This document shows positions 43,721 through 52,040 of a DNA stretch of 64,000 nucleotides, piece after piece. The stretch is from Beijerinckia indica subsp. indica ATCC 9039. GTDB lineage: Bacteria; Pseudomonadota; Alphaproteobacteria; Rhizobiales; Beijerinckiaceae. The translations under genes and the position numbers were made by a program. The notes under the pieces are model-generated. The model ran no database searches. It was given only the letters and a program-made list of their open reading frames with translations, and had not been told where the DNA came from. Where the stretch lies: NCBI RefSeq assembly GCF_000019845.1, contig NC_010581.1, positions 3,665,501-3,729,500 on the forward strand. The letters are read 5' to 3'. Each line of letters starts with the position of its first letter. Position 1 is the first letter of the stretch.

Positions 43721-44242
43721 ATGCTGCGCGCCTCCTCCGTCCTGCCACGTGGCAGTTGGCACGAGCCCGCCGCTGATGTCGTCGTACTGGATTATGATGC
43801 ACGTCATCGCCGCCGTATCCGTATGCGCGGTGTGCGGGGCCTGGATTTTTTGCTCGATCTGGAAAACGCTTTGATGCTGCGCCATGGCGATGCCGTGAAG
43901 CTGGACGATGGCCGCCTCATCGAAATCGTCGCCGCGCCGGAACATCTTGTCGAAATCACCTGTCCCGATGCGGCCAAGCTTGCAAAGATCGCGTGGCACC
44001 TTGGCAACCGGCATCTGCCGGTGGAATTCGCCGGCACGAAGCTGCGCATCCGCTATGATCCCGTCATTGCGTCCATGCTGAAAAACTTCTCGGCTCGCCT
44101 GCGCGAAATCGAGGCGCCCTTCGAACCGGAAGGCGGCGCCTATGCTGGTTCGGGACAAGATCATCATGATCATAGCCACGGTGAGCACACTCAAGGCGAA
44201 CACACCCACGACGAGGCGGCGGAGCCTCATCACCATGGGTGA
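43721..44242 (+). CDS. ureE: Urease accessory protein UreE (nickel metallochaperone)
   Basis: Delivers nickel to the UreG/UreF/UreD complex for urease activation. It is 173 aa. The N-terminal domain is followed by the metal-binding domain, with AWHLGNRHLPVEF carrying the conserved His. The C-terminus is a His-rich nickel-storage tail (about residues 145-173, HHDHSHGEHTQGEHTHDE). ATG 43721 has GGGAGAG at good spacing; a longer frame from 43676 is unlikely. It overlaps ureF by 8 bases. Confidence 0.93.
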   Translation: MLRASSVLPRGSWHEPAADVVVLDYDARHRRRIRMRGVRGLDFLLDLENALMLRHGDAVKLDDGRLIEIVAAPEHLVEITCPDAAKLAKIAWHLGNRHLPVEFAGTKLRIRYDPVIASMLKNFSARLREIEAPFEPEGGAYAGSGQDHHDHSHGEHTQGEHTHDEAAEPHHHG

Positions 44243-44921
44243 CACCCAGCCGTCCCTCCTGCCCCTCTTCGTCTGGCTCTCACCGGCGTTTCCTGTCGGC
44301 GGCTTTGCTTATTCGCATGGGCTCGAATGGGCCGTGGAAACCAGAGCGATCCACGATGCCGCAAGCCTCGCCCGCTGGATCGAACCTTGGTTCAAGCAGG
44401 GAGTATTGCGCAATGAGGCGATCCTTTTGAGCCTCGGTTGGCGGGCGGCCATGGCGCGTGATCCTCATGGCTTTAGCGCCCTCAACGCCCTGGCGCTCGC
44501 CTTGAGCTCCAGCCAAGAACTCCATCTCGAAACCAGCCAGCAAGGCAGTGCTTTCATCGCGGCGGCCCGGGCTGCCTGGCCTTTCGCCGATCTCACCTTG
44601 TTTGACGATTGCCTTGAAGAGGAGATCGCCTATCCCCTGGCGCTTGGCCTTTTCGCTGCCGGGCACAAGATCGCAGCCAATGTGCTGATTGCGGCCTTTG
44701 TGCTCGCCTTTTGCGGCAATCTCGTCGCCGCCGTGCAAAAGCTCGGCATTATCGGGCAAGCCGACGCGCAAACCCTGCTCGCCCATTGGCGAGGCAAAGC
44801 CGAGGCTCTGGCGATTTTCGCTGAGACAGCGCAAGAGGCTGATCTTGGCACCTGTTCCTATTTCGCCGATATCGCCTCGATGCGCCACGAAACGCAATAT
44901 TCCCGCCTGTTTCGTTCTTGA
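44235..44921 (+). CDS. ureF: Urease accessory protein UreF
   Basis: An all-helical protein of 228 aa that bridges UreD-bound apourease and UreG and gates nickel insertion. Signposts: LSPAFPVGGFAYSHGLEWAVE near the N-terminus, SSQELHLETSQQGSAF in the middle, LVAAVQKLGIIGQADAQTLL and the C-terminal MRHETQYSRLFRS. ATG 44235 lies 8 bases inside ureE, so translation is coupled. Confidence 0.94.
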   Translation: MGDTQPSLLPLFVWLSPAFPVGGFAYSHGLEWAVETRAIHDAASLARWIEPWFKQGVLRNEAILLSLGWRAAMARDPHGFSALNALALALSSSQELHLETSQQGSAFIAAARAAWPFADLTLFDDCLEEEIAYPLALGLFAAGHKIAANVLIAAFVLAFCGNLVAAVQKLGIIGQADAQTLLAHWRGKAEALAIFAETAQEADLGTCSYFADIASMRHETQYSRLFRS

Positions 44922-44932
44922 GAGCATCGCGT

Positions 44933-45020
44933 TTCGTTCAAACGCATGAACGAGCTTATAAGCTATTATAATTACGCGAAATTGACCCTAAAAGAACTAT
45001 CCCCTTTCAGGTTTGATGCT
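44933..45020. repeat. Degenerate palindromic element between ureF and ureG
   Basis: Ends AGCATC and GATGCT with nested imperfect palindromes: CGTTC...GAACG, AGCTTATAAGCT, and ACCCTAAAAG...CTTTCAGGT. The right end (GGTTTGATGCTTGAG) matches family A. It separates ureG from ureEF and could attenuate transcription. Confidence 0.5.
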
Positions 45021-45035
45021 TGAGAAAGACCGAAC

Positions 45036-45701
45036 ATGACGAACGCTTCCCTTTCGCCTCAGCTTTCCCCGCATGGACCGCTTCGGGTTGGCATTGGCGG
45101 TCCCGTGGGCAGTGGCAAAACAGCTTTGATGGAACAGCTCTGCACAAGGTTTCGGAGTCATTATGACCTCGTTGCAATCACCAATGATATTTACACCAAA
45201 GAGGATGCGCGCATCCTAACCTCGACGGGAGCTCTCGACGCCGAACGTATACTCGGCGTCGAGACCGGCGGCTGTCCACATACGGCGATCCGAGAGGACG
45301 CTTCGATCAATCTCGCGGCGATCGCCAGTATGCGGCGGCGCTTTCCAAAGCTTGATCTCATTCTCATCGAATCCGGGGGCGATAATCTTGCCGCGACCTT
45401 CTCACCCGATCTCGCCGATCTCACTCTTTATGTCATCGATGTCGCCGGGGGCGAAAAGATTCCGCGCAAAGGCGGGCCTGGCATTACACGTTCGGATCTC
45501 TTGATCATCAACAAGATCGACCTCGCCGATCACGTCGGCGCTTCCCTTGCGGTGATGGAAAAGGATGCAAGGACGATGCGTGGCGATAAGCCTTTCGTTT
45601 TCACCAATATGAAGACGGGAGAGGGCATGGATGTGGTGACGCATTTTATCGAACAGCAGGGAGGCCTTGTGGCATCCTTTTCTCCCGAACATCACGATTA
45701 G
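45036..45701 (+). CDS. ureG: Urease accessory protein UreG (GTPase)
   Basis: SIMIBI-class GTPase that powers nickel insertion into urease. It is 221 aa. P-loop GGPVGSGKT at residues 21-29, the nickel-binding CPH motif at 80-82 ([11 protein letters not shown]), G3 region [16 protein letters not shown], and base-recognition NKIDLADH. Followed by a GC-rich hairpin. Urease subunits ureABC and ureD are absent from the window, so they must be encoded elsewhere. Confidence 0.96.
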   Translation: MTNASLSPQLSPHGPLRVGIGGPVGSGKTALMEQLCTRFRSHYDLVAITNDIYTKEDARILTSTGALDAERILGVETGGCPHTAIREDASINLAAIASMRRRFPKLDLILIESGGDNLAATFSPDLADLTLYVIDVAGGEKIPRKGGPGITRSDLLIINKIDLADHVGASLAVMEKDARTMRGDKPFVFTNMKTGEGMDVVTHFIEQQGGLVASFSPEHHD

Positions 45702-45727
45702 AGCCCGCCTGGGGAGTGGGCTCTTTA
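45700..45727 (+). terminator. ureG terminator
   Basis: AGAGCCC (45700-45706) pairs with GGGCTCT (45718-45724), followed by TTTAGG, overlapping the ureG stop codon. Confidence 0.65.
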
Positions 45728-45794
45728 GGAAGAGTCCCTCATCGCGGATTACCCGTGGCGCTATCGCTCGGCTGGGCGATAGCGCCTTTAAAAA

Positions 45795-45833
45795 GCATCG
45801 AACCCAAAGGAATATCCTTTCTGGGTTCGATGC
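45795..45833. repeat. Palindromic repeat, family A
   Basis: GCATCGAACCCAAAGG-AATAT-CCTTTCTGGGTTCGATGC, one bulge. It lies between ureG and the convergent small stress-type gene. Confidence 0.75.
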
Positions 45834-45860
45834 CATGATCCTCCTCGCCATCAAGGATCA

Positions 45861-46175
45861 CTACGAAGCCCGTTGCTCGGCATTCCGCTTTCGCGTCGCG
45901 GCCGCCTTTTTGGCGGAGGCTGAACGCTCGGCAGCCGAGCGCGAGGCTGAGGCTTCACCGCCCTTCGTGCCCCCTTTATGCGCCGCCGGATGACCCGTCT
46001 CGACACCACGGCCAGAACCTGATTTCTTGCCGCCCGCATCATCCTTGTTCACGGTCGCCCAGGCGCGCCGTTCCGCTTCTTTTTCCGGAACACCACGCTC
46101 TTCATAACTTTCCTCAATATGCTGGGCCTTGCGTTCCTGCTTGTCTGTATATTTCGATTTGTCGCCGCGCGGCAT
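45861..46175 (-). CDS. Small basic protein of the KSKYTDKQ / plasmid-stabilisation-like family
   Basis: A protein of 104 aa, highly charged and probably disordered. The N-terminus PRGDKSKYTDKQERKAQHIEES and GVPEKEAERRAWATVNKDDAGGKKSGSGRG are strongly conserved in a family often annotated as plasmid stabilisation protein without evidence. The tail is Ala/Lys/Ser-rich. ATG 46175 has AGAAGGAGA upstream. Function unknown. Confidence 0.8.
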   Translation of the reverse strand: MPRGDKSKYTDKQERKAQHIEESYEERGVPEKEAERRAWATVNKDDAGGKKSGSGRGVETGHPAAHKGGTKGGEASASRSAAERSASAKKAAATRKRNAEQRAS

Positions 46176-46279
46176 GGGAAGTCTCCTTCTGTCAGCTCCC
46201 CCGAAACGAGTGACCCCTCTCATTTCATGCTATGCACTTTATGGCTTGCTCCGATTCCATGATGTTTGCGCCTCAAACA

Positions 46280-46660
46280 TCATGGCTTTGCGAGATGCCA
46301 AACATTACCTTCGGCCCCATCGCCCTTGGTTTCTCCGGGGCCATCCTTCATCCAAGTATAGAGCGGCCGCCCTCTATAGGCCCATTGCTTCGAACCATCC
46401 TCGCGCGCAATCAAGGACCAGTCGCCAGACGCGTGTGCTTTATTATCCGCCAGATAAGGTGGCCAAAGGGCTGCGCACCCCTTGGTGCAATTGGATCGCC
46501 CCTCTCCTATATGATCGCCATCATACACATAAAGTGTCTTGCCATCGGGTGTGTGCAAGACTGACCCCATCAGATCTCCTTCCGGTATAGCCGGCTGCGA
46601 ATGGAGGAGTGTCGGCGCCAGCATGACAAATGCACTCACTGCGACACGGGATATCATCAT
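46280..46660 (-). CDS. Secreted YX4D-repeat protein (Lipoprotein_15/COG4315 type)
   Basis: An exported protein of 126 aa. Signal sequence SRVAVSAFVMLAPTLLHS without a lipobox cysteine. Two copies of the repeat typical of this family are visible: GKTLYVYDGDHIGEGRSNCTKGCAALWPP and KQWAYRGRPLYTWMKDGPGETKGDG, each with Tyr-x4-Asp spacing. The cysteine pair NCTKGC may form a disulfide. Function unknown. Confidence 0.85.
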   Translation of the reverse strand: MMISRVAVSAFVMLAPTLLHSQPAIPEGDLMGSVLHTPDGKTLYVYDGDHIGEGRSNCTKGCAALWPPYLADNKAHASGDWSLIAREDGSKQWAYRGRPLYTWMKDGPGETKGDGAEGNVWHLAKP

Positions 46661-46712
46661 GGCCTACCCCATCATTAGGAATCCGCATTATCTCTTGCAA
46701 TGAACAAGTCAG

Positions 46713-47702
46713 TCATTTCATTGGCCTGTCGCTGTCCGTGACTCTCAAGACATGAACACTGAAGAGATCATCCTCATCTGTCCATGCCGCGATTTTTTCA
46801 TAACCTGCAGCCTTAACGAGACGAATGAAATCGCTGATGGTATATTTGTAAGAATTTTCCGTGTGGATCTTTTCGCCAGGGAGAAAGTCGAAACGATACC
46901 CATTCAGTTTGACACTTTGCCGGACCAAACTGACGAGATACATTTCGACCCGGCTTGCAGCCGCATTCCATTGCGCCTCATGCTTGAACGCCGAGACGTT
47001 GAAATTCATATACAATTCCCTATTGGCGCGGCGCAGCAAATTGAGATTGAATGCCGCCGTCGCTCCTTCCCGATCATCGTAAGCCGCTTCCAGAATGTTC
47101 TTGTCTTTTGGAAGATCGACACCAACGATCATTAATGAACCGGGCCCCAAGAGCCGAGCACTCCGGCGAAAAAAGTCCTGCATTTCAGAGGGCATGAAAT
47201 TGCCGATGGTCGAACCGGGGAAAAAACCGACAAGCCTGCCTGCTTTCTTGTTCTGCTGCCAGGGAATGGTGAAGGATCGCGTATAATCCGCGCAAACCGG
47301 CATGATGGGCAAGTTCGGAAAGTCCTCGGCGAGAGCTTCCGCCGCCCTTAAAAGATGCGTCCGAGAAATATCGATCGGGACATAAGCGGAAGGGTCGGAC
47401 AAAGCGTTCAACAGCCGTCTGACCTTGATGCCGGCACCAGAGCCAAACTCGACCAGGCGAGCACCCGGCCCCGCGAATTCAGCAATGTCTGGAGCATGGC
47501 GCGCGAGTATGGCGCATTCGGTCCGTGTCAGATAATAGGCCGGCACTTCACAGATGCGGTCAAACAAAATGGAGCCTTCCGTGTCATAGAAGAATTTACA
47601 CGGCAAGGTTTTCGGTACGCTCGTTAGACCTTCGATCACTTCATCCCGAAAATCCGCGACACTCGGTTCGAGATCTTGAAGTTTGCGCAGGGAGCGAAAC
47701 AT
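46713..47702 (-). CDS. egtD: L-histidine N-alpha-methyltransferase EgtD
   Basis: SAM-dependent enzyme that trimethylates histidine to hercynine, the first step of ergothioneine synthesis. It is 329 aa, the usual length. Methyltransferase motif I is LVEFGSGAGIKVRRLL, followed by YVPIDISRTHLL, and the histidine-binding region includes GFFPGSTIGNF and the C-terminal FSVHVLRV. It starts 2 bases after egtB ends and forms an operon with it. Confidence 0.95.
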   Translation of the reverse strand: MFRSLRKLQDLEPSVADFRDEVIEGLTSVPKTLPCKFFYDTEGSILFDRICEVPAYYLTRTECAILARHAPDIAEFAGPGARLVEFGSGAGIKVRRLLNALSDPSAYVPIDISRTHLLRAAEALAEDFPNLPIMPVCADYTRSFTIPWQQNKKAGRLVGFFPGSTIGNFMPSEMQDFFRRSARLLGPGSLMIVGVDLPKDKNILEAAYDDREGATAAFNLNLLRRANRELYMNFNVSAFKHEAQWNAAASRVEMYLVSLVRQSVKLNGYRFDFLPGEKIHTENSYKYTISDFIRLVKAAGYEKIAAWTDEDDLFSVHVLRVTDSDRPMK

Positions 47703-47704
47703 GG

Positions 47705-49018
47705 TTATCGATCCTTCGCGAGACGGAAACCAGAAAATTGCCAGCGCGCCTGCGGTGGAAAAAAGTTGCGATAGGTAATTCTGTCATGGCCCACAGGGGT
47801 CGCGCAGGATCTTCCCCGCAAGACCATCTGATTGATCATGAATTTGCCGTTATATTCCCCAAGCGCCCCGGCTTCCGCATGGTAGCCTGGATAGGGAGCA
47901 TAAGCGCTTGCGGTCCACTCCCAGACATCCTGGCGGATTGCTTTTTGCCGCGAAGACGTCAATGACGCGGGGTGAAAATGTTGAGAATGCGTATGTTCAT
48001 GGTCAGAGTGGAAACGCCTGGCCGCCACTTCCCATTCGTGTTCCCTTGGCAGACGGCATCCAGCCCAGAGCGCATAGGCCGCAGCCTCGAAATAACTGAC
48101 ATGGCACACGGGCTCGTCGTCCCTCACGTCTTGCATCCCATGTAAAGTAAAGACTTGCCATGCCGAGCCCTCGCGGCGCCAATAAGCCGGCGCGTCCCAA
48201 TGTTCCGCCTGAACAATTGCCCAGCCGTCGGAGAGCCAGAATTCCGGCCGTTCATAACCGCCATCGTCCATGAAGGCGCGATATTCGCCATTGCTGACCG
48301 GACGATCGGCGAGCGCATAATCCTCCAAAAAGACTGTATGCCTTGGCATTTCATTGTCGAAGGCAAAGCCTTTTTCAGAAGCATCGTGGCCGATTGGGTA
48401 GAGACCGCTTTTGATAGGCCACCAATCGATTTTCGGCGGAAGGGTTACATTGGGCGGAGAGGGCGCGGCTTTATAAATCGGAAATAGCGGCGAGCGGGAA
48501 AAGGCATGTTTGATATCGGTCAGAAGCAATTCCTGATGCTGCTGCTCATGATTGAGGCCCAGAATGATCAAGTCCAGGATCGGCCGATCCGCCGTTTCCA
48601 GGAGACATTCCATGGCTCGATCGACATGAACACGATAGTCGGCCACGCGATCCATTCCAGGACGACTCAAAAGGCCACGCGAAGGACGTGGATGGCGAGG
48701 CCCGATGGCTTCGTAATAGGAATTGAAGAGATAATTAAAAGCCGGATCGAAAACAGAATAGCCCTGTAAGAAGGGTTCGAGGATAAAGGTTTCGAAAAAC
48801 CATGTTGTATGCGCGCGGTGCCATTTGGTGGGGCTGGCATCAGGCATCGACTGGATGGTTTGATCCTCAGCCGAAAGTGGCGCGGCAAGTCTCTCGGTTT
48901 CCGCGCGTATGGATCGATAAAGATCGGTGATCCGCTTGCTTTGCGGCCTCTTCTTCAGAGAGCCTTGCGGAAAAGGCAGATCACCCTCATCGAGGAAAAA
49001 AGTCGCATTGCTTTTCAT
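47705..49018 (-). CDS. egtB: Hercynine oxygenase (sulfoxide synthase) EgtB
   Basis: Non-haem iron enzyme that joins a thiol to hercynine with oxygen. It is 437 aa. The N-terminal DinB-like domain gives the iron ligands: H70 in WHRAHTTWFFE, and H157 and H161 in NHEQQHQE. The C-terminal formylglycine-generating-type domain contains PVSNGEYRAFMDDGGY, PVCHVSYFEAAAYALWAG and VWEWTASAYAPYPG. No egtA (gamma-glutamylcysteine ligase), egtC or egtE is present, so the sulfur donor cannot be deduced from context. ATG 49018 is chosen on family length; its Shine-Dalgarno is weak. Confidence 0.94.
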   Translation of the reverse strand: MKSNATFFLDEGDLPFPQGSLKKRPQSKRITDLYRSIRAETERLAAPLSAEDQTIQSMPDASPTKWHRAHTTWFFETFILEPFLQGYSVFDPAFNYLFNSYYEAIGPRHPRPSRGLLSRPGMDRVADYRVHVDRAMECLLETADRPILDLIILGLNHEQQHQELLLTDIKHAFSRSPLFPIYKAAPSPPNVTLPPKIDWWPIKSGLYPIGHDASEKGFAFDNEMPRHTVFLEDYALADRPVSNGEYRAFMDDGGYERPEFWLSDGWAIVQAEHWDAPAYWRREGSAWQVFTLHGMQDVRDDEPVCHVSYFEAAAYALWAGCRLPREHEWEVAARRFHSDHEHTHSQHFHPASLTSSRQKAIRQDVWEWTASAYAPYPGYHAEAGALGEYNGKFMINQMVLRGRSCATPVGHDRITYRNFFPPQARWQFSGFRLAKDR

Positions 49019-49143
49019 CTTGGTGGTTTCCCGATCCACCGCGAGGTAACGGGAAAACCTGATATTGGTTGCCAATAACAGATCGAACACACGGTCAATA
49101 AACAGTTCATTTATTCTATAAACTGTATGCTTTCAGCGGTGCC

Positions 49144-49174
49144 GGGATGGATCCGGCTAAAACGGATCCATCCC
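49144..49174 (-). terminator. Terminator of the cytochrome c gene
   Basis: GGGATGGATCCG (49144-49155) and CGGATCCATCCC (49163-49174) form a perfect 12-base stem with a 7-base loop, just after the cytochrome gene and before egtB. Confidence 0.75.
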
Positions 49175-49180
49175 TTGTGA

Positions 49181-50581
49181 TCAAAGCGTTTTCAAGAAAA
49201 GGACGAGATCCTGCTTTTCCGCACTCGTCAGTTTGGTGCCGAGAACCAGGTTGAAGAATTCGACACTATCCTCGAGAGTCAGCAAACGCCCGTCATGCAG
49301 ATAGGGCGGCGAATCCTTGATCCCGCGCAGCGGGAAGGTCTTGATCGGCCCATCGGCACTGGCCATGATCCCATTGATCAACACCGGCTTATAGAACCGC
49401 TCCGCCTTCAAATTATGCATGAGATTGTCGGTATAATAGGGCGCCGTGTGGCAAGTACCGCATTGTCCCTTGCCGAAGAAAATCTCCTGGCCGCGAAGCT
49501 CAGCCGGCGTCGCCTTGGCGGGATCGAGCTTTCCGAAAAGATCGAGCTTTGGCGCTGGCGGAAAATCCAGCAATTCCTGAAATTCCGCCATGAAATGGAC
49601 CTGACTGCCGCGCTCCAGAATATTGACGCCCTTTTTCGTCGCGATCACCGGATCGCCGTCGAAATAAGCCCCCCTCTGCTCGAATTCCGTGAAATCCTCG
49701 ACCGTCTTCAAGGCGCGCTGCGAGCCGAATAAACGTTGGATGTTCACGCCCCGCAGCGAGGGCGTATCGATCCGGTGACGAAATTCCTGCGGTCTGATAT
49801 CGCCAACAAGATGCGTTCCCGCATTGGTATGACCATTGGCATGACAATCGAAACAAGCCACACCCCGGCTGATCTTCTCCGAGCGGCGATCCTCCGTCTG
49901 ATTGAATTGCTGCTGCGGGAAGGGTGTCAACAGCAAGCGCAGCCCTTCCAATTGTTTCGGATTGAGGAGACCGTTGAAGAGTTCGTAATAATTGGCAATG
50001 GTGACGAGCTTGCCCTTGGATACGTCTCCAAGGTCTGGGCGGGTCGTCAGAAAAATCGGTGCGGGGAAGACAGGCAGGAAGTGATCGGGCAAATCATAAT
50101 CGAGATCGAAGCGGGTGAGATCGCGGTCTTCCTGTTTCTTGACCTCATCAATCATGAATTTGGGAAAGACCATACCGCCTTCTGAATGGTTTGGATGCGG
50201 CAGCGGATAAAAGCCCTTAGGAAAGAGATTTTTGTCCTGGATTTCAGACGGCGTCATGGCCGCGAGCTTGTCCCAATCCGTGCCCGCCGGCAATTTCACA
50301 CGCACGCCCTCCTGCAAGGGCTTGCCACCCGTCATTTTGTCATTCTGTGAAGGCCGGTTGCTCAAGTCATACCGTTCCTTAAGCAGATCATCATGCTGCT
50401 TGGCGATATCGGGCTTGGCCGCTTTCATGCGGGCCATGATCGATGAAAAAGATTCCTTGATATCGACAGGCATATAACTTGTGACGCCCTGGCTCGCCTG
50501 CTGGGCGAGCGCCACGCTGACAGCGAACAAGAAAACCACGCCCAAAAGCGCGGCATAATGCGTATGTCTCATAGATTTCAT
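49181..50581 (-). CDS. Periplasmic dihaem cytochrome c (peroxidase/MauG-like)
   Basis: An exported c-type cytochrome, 466 aa, with signal peptide YAALLGVVFLFAVSVALA. Two haem-attachment motifs are visible, CFDCH (about residue 250) and CGTCH (about 378), placed as in bacterial dihaem cytochrome c peroxidases, whose C-terminal signature PPYLHDGRLLTLEDSVEFF is also present. The N-terminal 150 residues are an extension. A methionine distal ligand cannot be assigned with confidence. Starts at ATG 50581, next to a LysR regulator on the same strand. Confidence 0.85.
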   Translation of the reverse strand: MKSMRHTHYAALLGVVFLFAVSVALAQQASQGVTSYMPVDIKESFSSIMARMKAAKPDIAKQHDDLLKERYDLSNRPSQNDKMTGGKPLQEGVRVKLPAGTDWDKLAAMTPSEIQDKNLFPKGFYPLPHPNHSEGGMVFPKFMIDEVKKQEDRDLTRFDLDYDLPDHFLPVFPAPIFLTTRPDLGDVSKGKLVTIANYYELFNGLLNPKQLEGLRLLLTPFPQQQFNQTEDRRSEKISRGVACFDCHANGHTNAGTHLVGDIRPQEFRHRIDTPSLRGVNIQRLFGSQRALKTVEDFTEFEQRGAYFDGDPVIATKKGVNILERGSQVHFMAEFQELLDFPPAPKLDLFGKLDPAKATPAELRGQEIFFGKGQCGTCHTAPYYTDNLMHNLKAERFYKPVLINGIMASADGPIKTFPLRGIKDSPPYLHDGRLLTLEDSVEFFNLVLGTKLTSAEKQDLVLFLKTL

Positions 50582-50749
50582 GATTGTGTCTTTCTCAAAA
50601 TCTATCGACAAGGGTATCGATTAGCTTGGACAGCTTGGCTGTCCTCGTGGGCAAATGCACCAGGCCAGCTTCCGTTGCACAGGCCGCGATAATTTAGGAT
50701 TTCACAGCGCTGTGACGGAGCCATTCCCGCGAGAAAATGTTATCTCCGA

Positions 50750-51658
50750 TCAGTCTATGTCTTTTTCGTCATACACTGGCCCAGGAACCAGCTTGTGGGC
50801 TTCATCGGTAATCCAATCCACCACCACGCGTGTGCGCGGCGGCAAGGTCCGATAGGCGGGATAAGTCATGTAAAAATGAATGGGCTCGATCGGCATATCC
50901 GGCAACAGGCGGATAAGACGTCCACTTCTGACATCCTCATCGACCTGGAACCAGGGAAACAGGCTGATCCCCATGCCATTGCGCACCGCCTCGAACTGCG
51001 CAATGCTGCTATTGGTCCGAAAGGAGCCGGATACACGCACGAGACTGCCGCCGACATTCCAAACCTGCCGTGTCGCGCCATAACTGAACAGAACGCATTC
51101 ATGATGCTGCAATGCGGAAGCATCTTCCGGCGCGCCGTGTTTGGCGAGATAGGCGGGTGATGCCACGAGTGAACGCGGCACATCGCCGAGATGGCGGGCG
51201 ACGACCGAGGATTCAGTGACCTCGCCGATCTTTAAGGCAAGATCGAAACCGTCCTCGATCAGATTGATGAATCCATCGCCGAGCACAAGGTCGATATGGA
51301 GACCCGGATAGCGTTCGTTGAATTGCGCAAGGCCTCGGATCAGATATTGGCCGAAGGCATTGGTCGAGGCGACACGGACGCGACCCTTTGGCTCGGCGCT
51401 ATGGCGGCCAAGAGCGTTTTCCGCGGCCTCGAACTCCTGCAGAATGCGCCGGGCATAAACGAGAAAGCTCTGGCCGGCATCGGTCAGGACGATTTTGCGC
51501 GTCGAGCGATGGAACAGGAGGATCTTGAAATGATCCTCGAGCGTCCCAATCCGACGCCCGATCGTTGCCTGGCTCACCATATTTTCCCGGGCGACGATCG
51601 AAAAGGAGCCGCATTCCGCGACACGGACGAAACAATGAAGATCTTCGACGAGTGGCAT
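50750..51658 (-). CDS. LysR-family transcriptional regulator
   Basis: A regulator of 302 aa. The N-terminal winged helix is residues 1-60 (DLHCFVRVAECGSFSIVARENMVSQATIGRRIGTLED), followed by the linker helix and an effector-binding domain (about 90-295) of the CrgA/PcaQ-like subclass that ends PPRTRVVVDWITDEAHK. It lies between the cytochrome gene (same strand) and the divergent ETF-QO gene; either could be a target. Effector unknown. Confidence 0.9.
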   Translation of the reverse strand: MPLVEDLHCFVRVAECGSFSIVARENMVSQATIGRRIGTLEDHFKILLFHRSTRKIVLTDAGQSFLVYARRILQEFEAAENALGRHSAEPKGRVRVASTNAFGQYLIRGLAQFNERYPGLHIDLVLGDGFINLIEDGFDLALKIGEVTESSVVARHLGDVPRSLVASPAYLAKHGAPEDASALQHHECVLFSYGATRQVWNVGGSLVRVSGSFRTNSSIAQFEAVRNGMGISLFPWFQVDEDVRSGRLIRLLPDMPIEPIHFYMTYPAYRTLPPRTRVVVDWITDEAHKLVPGPVYDEKDID

Positions 51659-52040
51659 GATTTCGACGTTTTATGAAAAAATGGCTTTCAGGTGTAGGGG
51701 GTAGTCTCAAACAAGGAACAGAGATAGCGTCCAGCCGCGACCAATAAAATCGATAAGCTTCCCTGGAAACGCACCATGCCGGCCCCTCCTTATCGCAAGC
51801 ATCCATTTCCCCCTGTTTTTGCACAGATGCGGGATTGCTCGCCGTTTTACTTCATCCAAAATGCGATCACGACAGCCATTTGCCGCCGCCTCGAAATCAC
51901 ATTCGAGCCAATACCCGCCAAGCTGAAGTAAACCCACCCTTTCAGGGGATCTTCTTTCTTTCAAAACTTGGACATATGCTCGACCCCAACCCTGGACGCT
52001 ATTCGTCCTATTATCGTCATTGAATGAAAAGGAACAAGCA
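51659..52040. other. LysR-ETF-QO divergent intergenic region
   Basis: About 380 bases that hold both divergent promoters. I see no gene, no strong palindrome and no T-N11-A site that I would defend. Confidence 0.4.

Noticed and set aside
45861..46175. Plasmid origin of the region suggested by the plasmid-stabilisation-like protein
   Set aside because: The label is historical for this small basic family; no replication, partition or transfer genes are present.
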